64,000 bases of DNA, taken from assembly GCF_008039575.1 (NCBI RefSeq), contig NZ_VDUY01000002.1:62001-126000 (forward strand). The letters run 5' to 3'. Shown piece after piece: positions 27,001-34,713 of this stretch; position 1 is the first letter of the stretch; each line of letters begins with the position of its first letter. The notes under the pieces are model-generated. The model was not told the DNA's origin. It worked only from the letters and a program-made list of their open reading frames with translations, and did no database searches. The position numbers and the translations under genes are program-made. Source of the stretch: Zeimonas arvi (GTDB lineage Bacteria; Pseudomonadota; Gammaproteobacteria; Burkholderiales; Burkholderiaceae_E).

Positions 27001-27152
27001 ACGATGACCTTGACCTGGGTCGTCGAGACGTCGGGGAAGGCGTCGATCGGCAGCGCCCGGATCGAGACGACCCCCGCGCCCACCAGCAGGGCGGTCAGGA
27101 CCAGCATCAGCAGCCGCTGGGTCAGCGCGAATTCGATGATCCGGGACAGCAT
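24060..27152 (-). CDS. Heavy-metal-efflux RND pump (CzcA/CusA family)
   Basis: A 1030-residue inner-membrane RND transporter with two repeats of one helix, a large periplasmic porter domain and five helices. The TM4 motif reads AIAIGLLVDASVVVVEN (393-409). It keeps the Asp401/Glu408 pair but has Ala395 where CzcA-type pumps have an extra Asp, as CusA does. The CusA methionine triad in the porter domain seems not conserved (Gln/Gln/Glu by eye alignment). Metal specificity is therefore left open. ATG 27152 lies 5 bases beyond the fusion-protein stop. Confidence 0.9.
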   Translation of the reverse strand: MLSRIIEFALTQRLLMLVLTALLVGAGVVSIRALPIDAFPDVSTTQVKVIVKAPGMTPEEVESRITLPIEQELLGIPRQRILRAVSKYGLTDLTLDFEDGTEIYWARQQVAERLAAAMDALPPQASGGLAPITTPLSEMFMFTIEGPLSLEEKRTLLEWVIRPQLRTIPGVADVNSLGGHSRAFEIVPNPQLLAARGIGLDQLRSAVERNSRNDGAGRLADGEEALIVRVEGAVVGLDDLAEIVIDRRDGVPVRVGDVAQVHIGSLTRNGAVTRDGAGEAVQGLVLALRGANAQAVIDGVKARLAEISTNLPAGTRIEPFYDRSTLVERAIGTVSRALLEAIVLVLVLLVAFLGNLRAALVVALTLPLAALGTFVLMRYTGLSANLMSLGGLAIAIGLLVDASVVVVENLETRLAEGGALAPVSALHLVYRAVREVAVPVTSGVCIIVIVFLPLLTLQGLEGKLFIPVALSIVYALSVSLVLALTVIPVLASLLLRRGPAHAPWLVRKLDAIYRPSLAWAMAHSRAVFVAALALLLLAGGAYVRVGKSFMPTMDEGDIIMQLEKLPSIGLAQTVEIDTRIQRAILERVPEVRSIVARSGSDELGLDPMGLNQTDSFLVLAPIAEWRRPDKAWLTDQLRAVAAAFPGVQATFTQPIEMRVSEMLTGVRGDVAVKVFGNDLRELAGAAARIERLLGEIPGAEDVFTAKNEGMQYLRVRIDRLAAGRLGLSVDEIESSLRTVVQGQEAGSLVEGGRRVPILIRADEDFRASAARFADLRLGLDGGGAVPLSAVAHLERIDGPVKIDRENGARYATVQANVRGRDLVGFVEEARARVATDVPLPAGYRLEWSGQFENQQRAAARLAVVVPVALLLIFLLLFSTFGSVRQAALVLANVPFALVGGIFALLLSGEYLSVPASVGFIALLGIAVLNGVVLVTQFNQLIDKGMTATEAVVEGARRRLRPVMMTASIAAFGLVPLLFASGPGSEIQRPLAVVVIGGLVSSTLLTLLLLPILFRRFGLDRTPAALEGAPR

Positions 27153-27157
27153 CGCGA

Positions 27158-28318
27158 TCAGTCCCCCGAGCCAGGCCCGAGCGCGGCCTTCAGCTGGCTC
27201 GTGCCACGAGAGACGACCCGGTCGCCGGCGTCGAGGCCGCCCCTGACCACTCGCTCCTGATCCGAGCCGGAGATCAGTTCGACCGGAACCACCACGTACC
27301 GGCCGTTGCGCTCGGCGAATACCACGGGCCGCGAGTCGGTGCCGGCGAGCCTGACGAGCGCGCTGCCGGGGATGCGCCAGGCCGGCCGCGTACCTTCGCG
27401 CGGCGGGACGGCGATCTCCGCCTCGACTTGCTGGCCCGGATTGAGCGTGGCGAGGCGCGTGTCGAGCTGCGCGCGCACGACGATCGTCTGTCCGACGCCC
27501 ACGGCGCGCCCGACCGCGATCACCCTGCCTTCCGAGCCGCTCGCGGGGATCCGCACCGCCCGTCCCGCCGCCAGACCGCCGGCGAGCGCGACCGGCACGT
27601 CGATCTCGAGCGCCAGCGGCTCCAGTCGCGCCACCTGGAACAGCGTGGTCGCCGGGTCGACCCGCTCGCCGGCGCGCACCTGCTGCGACAGCAGCACGCC
27701 GTCGATCGGCGACTTCACCGTCAGTTCGGCGCTGCCTCCGGGGGCGGCGCCGGCCAGTTGCAGCAGGGCGCGGCGCTCGGCGAGCAGCGCCGCGGCCTGC
27801 CGGTCGGCGGCGCGGCTGGCCTCGACCCGGGATGCGGGAATCAGACCCTCGGAGAACAGGGCCTGGTCGCGAGCGAACGCTCGTGCCGCGCGATCGCGCT
27901 CGGCGCTCGCCTGGACGAGGTCGCGGCGCAAACCGATCAGCTCGGCGCTGGACAAGGTCGCCAGCGGCTGCCCGGCCTTCACGGAGTCGCCCGTGCCGAC
28001 GAGGATTGCGATGACCCGTGCGCTCACCGGAGCGGCGACGAATCGCAGCTGTGCGTCGGGCACCGTCACGCGGGCCGGCAGGTGACCGAGCCAGCCGGCA
28101 TCGGCGCTCAGGACCGGCGCGGTCTGGATGCCGGCTGCCGCGAATCGGGCCACCTCCAGCGATGCCGGCGTTGCCGACGATCGGGGAGATGCCGACGAGG
28201 TCGACGATGCGGGCGGTTCGGCCGCCCGGGCGAGCCCCGCGTGCGAGAGCGAGCCGGCTGTCGACGCGGCGAGCAGGAGGGCGAGAAGGCGGCAGGAGGG
28301 CATGAGGCGTGCGGGCAT
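27158..28318 (-). CDS. RND periplasmic adaptor (membrane fusion protein, CzcB/CusB-like)
   Basis: A 386-residue membrane fusion protein. The signal peptide is followed by a Ser/Ala/Pro-rich linker, then a lipoyl/barrel-sandwich half (ARVIAILVGTGDSVKAGQPL), a helical hairpin (about 130-195) and the second half (TVKSPIDGVLLSQQVRAGERV). It links the pump to the outer-membrane channel. It is the first gene of the four-gene efflux operon. No Met-rich or His-rich metal-binding extension is visible at either end. The divergent gap to the ferredoxin gene (159 bases) should hold its promoter. Confidence 0.88.
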   Translation of the reverse strand: MPARLMPSCRLLALLLAASTAGSLSHAGLARAAEPPASSTSSASPRSSATPASLEVARFAAAGIQTAPVLSADAGWLGHLPARVTVPDAQLRFVAAPVSARVIAILVGTGDSVKAGQPLATLSSAELIGLRRDLVQASAERDRAARAFARDQALFSEGLIPASRVEASRAADRQAAALLAERRALLQLAGAAPGGSAELTVKSPIDGVLLSQQVRAGERVDPATTLFQVARLEPLALEIDVPVALAGGLAAGRAVRIPASGSEGRVIAVGRAVGVGQTIVVRAQLDTRLATLNPGQQVEAEIAVPPREGTRPAWRIPGSALVRLAGTDSRPVVFAERNGRYVVVPVELISGSDQERVVRGGLDAGDRVVSRGTSQLKAALGPGSGD

Positions 28319-28477
28319 GAGTTCGAGGCACCGGATCGATGTCGGACTCTATGACCGTGACCCTGAATCCTGGCTGAACGTGGGCCGGATCGACGCCGGG
28401 CCGCATTGCGGCGAGAATGCCGGCAGCGGCCCGCTCGCATGCGGGCGAATCGTGGATGCCAGCGACGCTCCAGCGAC

Positions 28478-28765
28478 ATGAGCACGGAAAGCTGCCGGGG
28501 TGCCCCGGGCAAGATCGTCCCCGCAATCGACCGGAACCTTTGCGAAGGCAAGGCGGCCTGCGTCGCCGTCTGCCCGTTCGGCGTGTTCGAGATCCGCGTG
28601 CTTTCGAGCGACGACCGGGCGTCACTCTCGTTGCGCGGGCGGCTGAAGGCCTGGGCGCACGGCGGCAGGCAGGCCTACGTCGTGCGCCCCGACGATTGCC
28701 ACGCCTGCGGCCGCTGCGCGCCCGCCTGCCCCGAGGGCGCGATCACCCTGGGCAGGGCGACCTGA
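28478..28765 (+). CDS. Ferredoxin with one complete and one Cys-deficient cluster motif
   Basis: A 95-residue small iron-sulfur protein. The C-terminal motif CHACGRCAPACP (Cys74, 77, 80, 84) is a standard 4Fe-4S site. The N-terminal motif CEGKAACVAVCP (Cys22, 28, 32) lacks the second Cys, with Lys at position 25. The first cluster would therefore have three Cys ligands and could be 3Fe-4S or a modified 4Fe-4S. A 30-residue insert separates the motifs. It probably acts as an electron carrier in the cytoplasm; the partner is unknown. The ATG at 28478 removes a non-conserved lead. Confidence 0.85.
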   Translation: MSTESCRGAPGKIVPAIDRNLCEGKAACVAVCPFGVFEIRVLSSDDRASLSLRGRLKAWAHGGRQAYVVRPDDCHACGRCAPACPEGAITLGRAT

Positions 28766-28780
28766 GGGTCGCGCCCGCGC

Positions 28781-30166
28781 TCAGGCGAAAACGTGCGCCA
28801 GCACCAGCTGCTTGAAGGCGGTGGCCCCGACCTTCCCTGCAGGCAGCAGGTCGCCGCGCGAGCTGATCACCAGCGGACCGTGCGCCGGATCGCCGGTGAT
28901 CCGCCCATGCGAACCCTTCACGAGCTGCACGTCCTTCAGCGAGATCACGTCCATCAGCGTGCGCAGGCCGAACTTGCGCTTGGCGAGCCGCCAGGCCGTG
29001 GCCAGCATCGGCAGGCGCAGCTCGGGATCGACGAACAGCTCCACCGGGTCGTAGCCCGGCTTGCGATGGATGTCGACCGTGCGGGCGAAATCGGGGGCAA
29101 GCCGGTCGTCCAGCCAGTAGTAGTAGCTGAACCAGCGATCGGCCCTCGAGATCGCGACGAGCTCGCCCGAGCGCTCGTGATCCAGGCCGGCGGCGCGCTT
29201 GCCGGCCTCGTCGAGGACGGTCTCGACGCCATCGAGCCGCTCGACGATCGTGCGCACCTCGGCGATGCGCGAGGGGTCGTTCACGTAGACGTGCGCGACC
29301 TGGTGATCGGCGAGCGCGAAGGCGACGCTGGCGCCCGGGTCGAGGATCTCGCGGCCGAACTCCTCCGGGCGGACCTGGATCAGGCCCGCCTCGCGCAGCG
29401 CCCGGTTGATGGGAATCGCATCGGTGACCGGTGTGATGCCGTACTCGGACACCACGATCACATCGCGGCCGGTGGCGTCGGCGAAGTCGATCAGCTTGCC
29501 GCACTCGGCGTCGAGCTCGCGCAGGTCGGCCTGCACCCGAGAATGGGCCAGGTCGGGCCCGAGGCGCTGCAGGTTGTAGTCGAGGTGGGGCAGGTAGGTC
29601 AGGGTCAGGGTGGGATCGCGCGTCTGCATCACGTGCAGCGTGGCATCGGCGATCCAGGCCGTCGACGAGATGTCGGTCATCGGCCCCCAGAACTTGAACA
29701 GCGGGAACGGTCCGAGCTTCGCGTCGAGCTCGTCGTGCAGCGCGTAGGGGTGCGCGTAGTGATCGGGGATCTTGCGGCCGTCGGCGGGGTACATGGGACG
29801 CGGCGTCGCGCTCCAGTCGGCGCTGGCGTACATGTTGTACCACCAGAACATCTTCGCGCAGGTGAAGGACGGATCGCGGCGCCTGCCCGCTTCCCAGACC
29901 TTCTCGCCGGCGACCAGCCGGTTCGACTGCCGCCACAGCCAGATCTCGCTCAGGTCCCGGAAGTACCAGCCGTTGGCGACTATGCCGTGGCCCGAGGGCG
30001 GCAGCCCGGTGAGCAGCGTCGACTGGACCGTGCAGGTGACCGCCGGCGCCACCGTGTCCAGTGGCCTTTGCCCGCCGCGATCCGCGAGACGCCTCAGGTT
30101 CGGGGTGTGCTCGCCGACCAGGGCCGGAGACAGGCCGACGGCGAGGATGACCAGGCACGGTTTCAT
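28781..30166 (-). CDS. eboF: EboF-like nucleotide pyrophosphatase/phosphodiesterase (alkaline phosphatase superfamily)
   Basis: A 461-residue metal-dependent hydrolase of the nucleotide pyrophosphatase/phosphodiesterase branch. The nucleophile region is TVAPAVTCTVQSTLLTGLPP, with zinc-ligand segments YLPHLDYNLQRLG and VVSEYGITPV. No signal peptide is obvious; the N-terminus MKPCLVILAVGLSPALVGEHTPN is the first beta-strand. Members of this type accompany ebo genes (EboF) in cyanobacteria, eustigmatophyte algae and some proteobacteria. Here it is divergent from eboA across a 164-base gap. The substrate is unknown; the family usually cleaves phosphodiester or pyrophosphate bonds. Confidence 0.82.
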   Translation of the reverse strand: MKPCLVILAVGLSPALVGEHTPNLRRLADRGGQRPLDTVAPAVTCTVQSTLLTGLPPSGHGIVANGWYFRDLSEIWLWRQSNRLVAGEKVWEAGRRRDPSFTCAKMFWWYNMYASADWSATPRPMYPADGRKIPDHYAHPYALHDELDAKLGPFPLFKFWGPMTDISSTAWIADATLHVMQTRDPTLTLTYLPHLDYNLQRLGPDLAHSRVQADLRELDAECGKLIDFADATGRDVIVVSEYGITPVTDAIPINRALREAGLIQVRPEEFGREILDPGASVAFALADHQVAHVYVNDPSRIAEVRTIVERLDGVETVLDEAGKRAAGLDHERSGELVAISRADRWFSYYYWLDDRLAPDFARTVDIHRKPGYDPVELFVDPELRLPMLATAWRLAKRKFGLRTLMDVISLKDVQLVKGSHGRITGDPAHGPLVISSRGDLLPAGKVGATAFKQLVLAHVFA

Positions 30167-30330
30167 CGGATCGGGGCGCTCCGGGGCGAGCCCGGAGGCC
30201 GGGCGGGCAGATTGCGAACCGGGCGAGTGTAATACCATTTGCCTGGGCGTCGGACCGTTGGCAATATCCCCCGAAAACGGCCTCGGCAAACGTCCTCCAG
30301 GCGGCCGAAACCGATCCGAGAGGGGGAGAA

Positions 30331-31191
30331 ATGAGCGAGCCGGCCCGGAACATTCTTCGCGAATGCCTTCGCGCGCGCCTCGACCAGGAGCGGGATCGCT
30401 GGCTCGACGAGCAGCTTCGATCGATCGCCGCCGCCCCCACCGACAAGTTCCTGCACGTCGCGCTCGGCATGGCGCCGCGCCGGCTCGGCAAGGCCGCGCT
30501 CGCCGTGGATGCCGAGCCGCGCGCGCGGCTGGCCGCCGAGGTGCCTGGCTGGTCTCTGGAAGGCTGGAGCGTGTCCGACGCGGCGCGCGTGCTGATGCTC
30601 GCGGCGCTGCCGCCCGAGGGCTTCGCCGAGCGGTTCAGGGGGCTGTGCCAGACCGCCGACGTGGCCGAGTCGATCGCCCTCTATCGTGGCCTGCCCCTCT
30701 ACCCGGGCTCCGACGCGCTCGAGCACCAGGTGGGCGAAGGCCTGCGAGGCAACGTCCAGGCGGTGTTCGAGGCGATCGCCCACCGCAATCCCTATCCGAG
30801 GCAATGCTTCGACCAGCACCGCTGGAACCACATGGTCCTGAAGGCGCTCTTCATCGGCAGCAGGCTGGGCCCGATCGTGGGCCTCGACGAGCGCGCCAAC
30901 GAAGAGCTCGCCCGGATCATGATCGACTTCTCGCACGAGAGGAGGGCGGCCGCGCGGCCGGTCCCGTGGGAGATCTGGCGCTGCGTCGGGCCCTTCGCAA
31001 GGGGGGCGATGGTCGACGACCTGGCCCGGGCGCTGGACGACGGCGACTGCTTCCGCGAGGCTGCGGCGCTCGGGCTGTCGGCCAGCCCCGACCCGGCCGC
31101 GGCGGCCGTGCTCGACCGCGCGCCCGAGCTGCGCGAGGCCATCGCCCGCGGCGAACTCGACTGGAGCGCGCTGGCCGCCCGCTGCGGCTGA
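30331..31191 (+). CDS. eboA: EboA-domain protein
   Basis: A 286-residue soluble protein of unknown biochemical function that defines the ebo cluster. Recognition comes from the family-typical core HRNPYPRQCFDQHRWNHMVL followed by KALFIG and LDERANEELARIMIDFSHER. The N-terminal third is helical. A strong ribosome site (GAGAGGGGGAGAA) precedes ATG 30331. It is the first gene of the plus-strand arm, 44 bases before eboB. No catalytic residues are known for the family. Confidence 0.88.
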   Translation: MSEPARNILRECLRARLDQERDRWLDEQLRSIAAAPTDKFLHVALGMAPRRLGKAALAVDAEPRARLAAEVPGWSLEGWSVSDAARVLMLAALPPEGFAERFRGLCQTADVAESIALYRGLPLYPGSDALEHQVGEGLRGNVQAVFEAIAHRNPYPRQCFDQHRWNHMVLKALFIGSRLGPIVGLDERANEELARIMIDFSHERRAAARPVPWEIWRCVGPFARGAMVDDLARALDDGDCFREAAALGLSASPDPAAAAVLDRAPELREAIARGELDWSALAARCG

Positions 31192-31235
31192 GACGCGCAG
31201 AACCGCATCATGCACAGAGACCCTGGAGACGACAG

Positions 31236-32162
31236 ATGATGTTCATCGACCCCCATGCGCACATGGTGTCGCGCACGACCGACGACTACGAGGCGATGGC
31301 CGCGGCCGGCGTCGTGGCGGTCATCGAGCCGGCCTTCTGGCTCGGCCAGCCGCGTACCAACGTCGGCGCCTACCTCGACTACCTGTCCACGCTGGTCGGC
31401 TTCGAGCGCTTCCGCGCCGGCCAGTTCGGCATCCGCCACTACTGCACGATCGGCCTGAACTCGAAGGAGGCGAACAACGAGGCGCTGGCCGAGGGCGTCA
31501 TGGAGCTGATCCCGCGCTTCGCGCTGAAGGAAGGGGTGGTCGCGATCGGGGAGATCGGCTACGACGAGCAGACCGCGCTCGAGGACAAGTACTTCCGGCT
31601 GCAGCTCGACCTGGCGAAGGAGCTCGACCTGCCGGTCATGATCCACACCCCGCATCGCGACAAGAAGCGCGGCACCTCGCGCTCGATGGACGTCTGCATC
31701 GAGCACGGCCTGGCGCCTTCGAAGGTGGTGATCGACCACAACAACGAGGAGACGGTCCGCGAGTGCCTGGACCGCGGCTTCTGGGCCGCCTTCTCGATCT
31801 ATCCGAGCACCAAGATGGGCAATGAGCGGATGGTCGAGATCCTTCGCCAGTACGGCGCCCGCCAGATCATCGTGGACTCGGCCTGCGACTGGGGCATCTC
31901 CGAGCCGCTCGGCGTGGCCAAGACCGCCCGGCTCGCGCTGCAGCGCGGCATCCCCGAGGAGCAGGTCAGGCTGGCCTGCTACCAGAACGCGCTCGACGCC
32001 TACGGGCAAAGCGGGCAGATGAAGGAAGCGGACTGGCTGAACCCGGTCGACATCGATCAGCGCGCGCTTTACGAGGGCAACTCGATCCTGCGCGGCGGGC
32101 GCGAACCGCGTGTCGAGAAGCTCGCCAACCGTCGGTCGATGGACGACCTGATCATCAAGTGA
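31236..32162 (+). CDS. eboB: EboB, TatD-like metal-dependent hydrolase
   Basis: A 308-residue amidohydrolase-superfamily protein. Metal-binding candidates are the HxH in DPHAHM (His7, His9), the Glu of VAIGEIGYDEQ, the two His of MIHTPHRDKK and the late Asp of IVDSACDWG, a complete TatD-type set. TatD proteins are hydrolases or 3'-exonucleases, but EboB forms its own branch associated with ebo genes. Two adjacent ATGs (31236 and 31239) are possible starts. It is the second gene after eboA. Confidence 0.87.
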   Translation: MMFIDPHAHMVSRTTDDYEAMAAAGVVAVIEPAFWLGQPRTNVGAYLDYLSTLVGFERFRAGQFGIRHYCTIGLNSKEANNEALAEGVMELIPRFALKEGVVAIGEIGYDEQTALEDKYFRLQLDLAKELDLPVMIHTPHRDKKRGTSRSMDVCIEHGLAPSKVVIDHNNEETVRECLDRGFWAAFSIYPSTKMGNERMVEILRQYGARQIIVDSACDWGISEPLGVAKTARLALQRGIPEEQVRLACYQNALDAYGQSGQMKEADWLNPVDIDQRALYEGNSILRGGREPRVEKLANRRSMDDLIIK

Positions 32163-32203
32163 AGGCGCCGGCTGGCCCGGCTTCGCGCCCCCTCCGATTT
32201 GCG

Positions 32204-32233
32204 TTGTTCGACTGAAGTCGGCTGATCTATACT
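32204..32233 (+). promoter_or_regulatory. Sigma-70 promoter candidate before the PQQ-type dehydrogenase gene
   Basis: A -35-like TTGTTC (32204-32209) and -10-like TATACT (32228-32233) are separated by 18 bases, in the 208-base gap after eboB. This would give the sugar dehydrogenase and cytochrome genes transcription separate from eboAB. The call is by eye. Confidence 0.5.
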
Positions 32234-32370
32234 CGATTCACGGGTCGCGCCGGAGAGAAGCGTTTTCGGCGCGTGTCCTGCCGGTGCGGAAGAACCCGTC
32301 GCTGGGCTCATCGTTGCGCCGGACCACGAGCGCCGGATCCATTCCGGCGAAACAATGATCAGGAGGAGCA

Positions 32371-33672
32371 ATGAGTCCCATCAAACTGGGGGCCGCGCTG
32401 GTCGCCGCGCTTGGCATCGCCTTCGGCAGCGGTGCCGCGGTGGCGGGCCCGAAGATCAAGCTGGAGCCCTTCGTCACCAAAGTCAACACGCCGCTGGCGA
32501 TGGTCCAGCCGCCGGGTGACAACCGGATGTTCGTCATCGAGCAGTTCGGCCGGGTGCGAGTGATCGAGAACGGCAAGATGCTGCCCACGCCCTTCCTCGA
32601 CATCCGAAGCAAGATCGTCAAGCAGCACCACGATTTCGACGAGCGCGGGCTTCTCGGCATCGCCTTCCACCCGAAGTTCAGGGAGAACGGCAAGTTCTAC
32701 GTCGCGTTCAGCACGCACCTGGACTTCCAGCAGGATCTCGGCCAGATGCTCTGGTACGACCACAGCAACGTGGTCGAGGAATACACGGTCTCCAGGAGCG
32801 ACCCGAACATGGCCGATCCGAGCACGGCCCGCCGGATCAGCTCGATCGCCTGGCCGCAGTTCAACCACAACGGCCACTGGATCGGCTTCGGCCCCGACGG
32901 CATGCTTTACATCTCCACCGGCGACGGCGGCTACGCGAACGACTGGGGCATCGGCCACAACGTGACCGACGGCAACGGCCAGGACCTGACCACGCTGCTG
33001 GGCAAGATGCTTCGCATCGACGTCGACAAGCGCACCGGCGACAAGCCCTACGGCATTCCCGACGACAATCCGTTCGCCAAGGATCGCAACGCCATGCCCG
33101 AGATCTGGGCCTATGGCCTGCGCAACCCGTGGCGCTGCTCCTTCGACACCGGCAGCGGCGCCCTGTTCTGCGGCGACGTGCAGCAGAACAGCTACGAGGA
33201 AGTCAGCATCGTGGGCAAGGGGCAGAACATGGGCTGGCGCCGGATGGAAGCCACCCACTGCTTCGACTACACGAAGCCCGACAACCATCCGGCCAGTTGC
33301 GACAAGAACGGCCTGACCCTGCCGATCCTGGAATACAAGAACTGCACGGCCAAGCCCGACGGATGCATGGGGATCTCGGTCACCGGCGGCTATGTCTACC
33401 AGGGCGCGAACGCGGCCTGGAAGGGCAAGTACATCTTCGGCGACTGGAGCAAGTCCTTTGCAGAGATGGACGGTCAGATCTTCGTGGGCACCAAGGGCGC
33501 CGACGGCAAGTGGACGATGGAACTCGCCGAGGTCGTCGGGATGTCGGGCAAGCTGCCCTACATCCTGGCCTTCGCGCAGGACGCGAACGGCGAGGTCTAT
33601 GCGCTGACCTCCGTGACCACCGGCCCGAACGGCTCGCTGGACACGATCTACAAGATCGTTCCGGCGCAGTGA
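32371..33672 (+). CDS. PQQ-dependent sugar dehydrogenase (glucose/sorbosone dehydrogenase family), exported
   Basis: A 433-residue periplasmic beta-propeller enzyme. The signal peptide is roughly residues 1-25 (MSPIKLGAALVAALGIAFGS), cut near AVA-GP. Family features include ERGLLGIAFHPKF, the FNHNGHWIGFGPDGMLYISTGD segment (here interrupted for length at GFGPDG), WAYGLRNPWRCSFD and GGYVYQG near the C-terminus. It has six cysteines in the second half, possibly disulfides. Soluble PQQ-type dehydrogenases oxidise sugars or alcohols and pass electrons to a cytochrome; one is encoded next. Its position between eboB and eboD is unusual. Confidence 0.85.
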   Translation: MSPIKLGAALVAALGIAFGSGAAVAGPKIKLEPFVTKVNTPLAMVQPPGDNRMFVIEQFGRVRVIENGKMLPTPFLDIRSKIVKQHHDFDERGLLGIAFHPKFRENGKFYVAFSTHLDFQQDLGQMLWYDHSNVVEEYTVSRSDPNMADPSTARRISSIAWPQFNHNGHWIGFGPDGMLYISTGDGGYANDWGIGHNVTDGNGQDLTTLLGKMLRIDVDKRTGDKPYGIPDDNPFAKDRNAMPEIWAYGLRNPWRCSFDTGSGALFCGDVQQNSYEEVSIVGKGQNMGWRRMEATHCFDYTKPDNHPASCDKNGLTLPILEYKNCTAKPDGCMGISVTGGYVYQGANAAWKGKYIFGDWSKSFAEMDGQIFVGTKGADGKWTMELAEVVGMSGKLPYILAFAQDANGEVYALTSVTTGPNGSLDTIYKIVPAQ

Positions 33673-33687
33673 TCGCGGCCTGATCGC

Positions 33688-33725
33688 CCTGGGGCATCGT
33701 CGGCCACGGCCCGCGATGCCCCAGG
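33688..33725 (+). terminator. Hairpin downstream of the PQQ-type dehydrogenase gene
   Basis: A perfect 12-base-pair stem, CCTGGGGCATCG paired with CGATGCCCCAGG, with a 14-base loop, followed by TTGCTTCG. It lies between the dehydrogenase stop and the cytochrome start. The weak T-tract suggests partial termination or mRNA protection rather than a full stop. Confidence 0.45.
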
Positions 33726-33812
33726 TTGCTTCGAGCCAGCGATTCTTTCCAGGTCCGGCGGCGGCAGCGCCGGACCGTTCCCGATCCGACGAGTTGTGCA
33801 GGTGAAAGGCTG

Positions 33813-34172
33813 ATGAGAAAAAGTCTCGCGTTCGCGGCGGTGTCGCTGCTCCTTGTGTCTGTCGGCGCGCATGCCCAAGGCAAGCCCGCCGAGGAAGAGA
33901 AACCGCCGGTCTTCGAGAAAGCCTTCCTGGAAGACCCCGCCAACATCGAGATGGGCAAGCAGGTCTGGCAACAGCAATGCCGCCACTGCCACGGTGCCAG
34001 CGCCTACCCGGGCAAGGCGCCCAAGCTGGTGCCGGGACGGATGGACGCCGATTTCATCTACGACCGGGTCACCTACGGCTTCCGGAAGATGCCCGGATGG
34101 AAGGAAGTGTTCTCGCAGCAGCAGCGGATGGCGGTCGCGGCCTACATCAAGAGCCACGAGTTCTCGCCCTGA
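33813..34172 (+). CDS. Exported monohaem cytochrome c
   Basis: A 119-residue class I cytochrome c. The signal peptide is MRKSLAFAAVSLLLVSVGAHA; the haem motif is CRHCH (Cys56, Cys59, His60) and the probable axial Met93 is in FRKMPGW. It should be soluble in the periplasm. Directly following the PQQ-type dehydrogenase, it is the obvious electron acceptor linking that enzyme to the respiratory chain. ATG 33813 was chosen because it places the signal peptide at the N-terminus; the frame is open further upstream. Confidence 0.88.
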   Translation: MRKSLAFAAVSLLLVSVGAHAQGKPAEEEKPPVFEKAFLEDPANIEMGKQVWQQQCRHCHGASAYPGKAPKLVPGRMDADFIYDRVTYGFRKMPGWKEVFSQQQRMAVAAYIKSHEFSP

Positions 34173-34192
34173 GCGCGCGCCGCGCCAAGGCG

Positions 34193-34212
34193 GCGGGCAC
34201 CGGTGTGCCCGC
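34193..34212. terminator. Short GC hairpin between convergent cytochrome and TMEM220-like genes
   Basis: An 8-base-pair stem (GCGGGCAC / GTGCCCGC) with a four-base loop, in the 47-base gap between two convergent stops. There is no U-tract, so it is a weak terminator candidate. Confidence 0.3.
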
Positions 34213-34219
34213 GCGGCGT

Positions 34220-34585
34220 TCAGACCCGGCCGACGGCAGCGCCGCCTCGCAGCGAGCTGACCCAGGCGACCAGCAGCACGATCAGGAGAAGCATCACGCC
34301 CATCCCTTCACGCGCGGTTTCCTCGTTCCACCAGACTTCCTTGTGCCAGAAGCCCGGCATCTGCGGCCAGTAGTACGCGACTGCGGCAACGCCGGCGAGC
34401 ACGCTGAGCTGCAGCAGGCGGCTGCCGAGCGGCGTGCGCAGCAGGGGCAGGCGGAAGGCGGCGAGAAAGGCCCAGATCATCGGCACCGAGTAGATCGCCA
34501 TCCACAGCGGCCCGTCCGGGTCGTTGTACTGGACCGCGACGAAGGCGAGCATCAGGATTCCCAACAGGACGTTCAGGTAGCGCAT
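34220..34585 (-). CDS. TMEM220-family small membrane protein
   Basis: A 121-residue protein with four predicted membrane helices. The family's QYNDPDGPLWMAIYSVPMIW segment follows the first helix, and a Trp-rich loop (FWHKEVWWNEETAREGMG) precedes the last helix. TMEM220 proteins are conserved from bacteria to animals without known function. It is the only minus-strand gene inside the ebo cluster apart from eboF, divergent from eboD across a 128-base gap. Its location may indicate a link to the Ebo pathway or simple insertion. Confidence 0.78.
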   Translation of the reverse strand: MRYLNVLLGILMLAFVAVQYNDPDGPLWMAIYSVPMIWAFLAAFRLPLLRTPLGSRLLQLSVLAGVAAVAYYWPQMPGFWHKEVWWNEETAREGMGVMLLLIVLLVAWVSSLRGGAAVGRV

Positions 34586-34713
34586 GGCGGCGAAAGTCTC
34601 CGGTTGTACGGGCCGGTCGCGCCGGCCGTGAGCGCATTCTCCATCCTCGTCTGTTCGTACACAATGACGATCGAAAGCGGCCGCCGCGCGGCCGGAAACA
34701 CAGGGCGGCAGCG

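Noticed and set aside
24060-28625. A single open frame of about 1500 codons spanning the RND pump and the upstream region
   Set aside because: The pump starts at 27152 with a normal N-terminus; the upstream part is antisense-like or out-of-frame sequence over the fusion-protein gene, with no homology expected.
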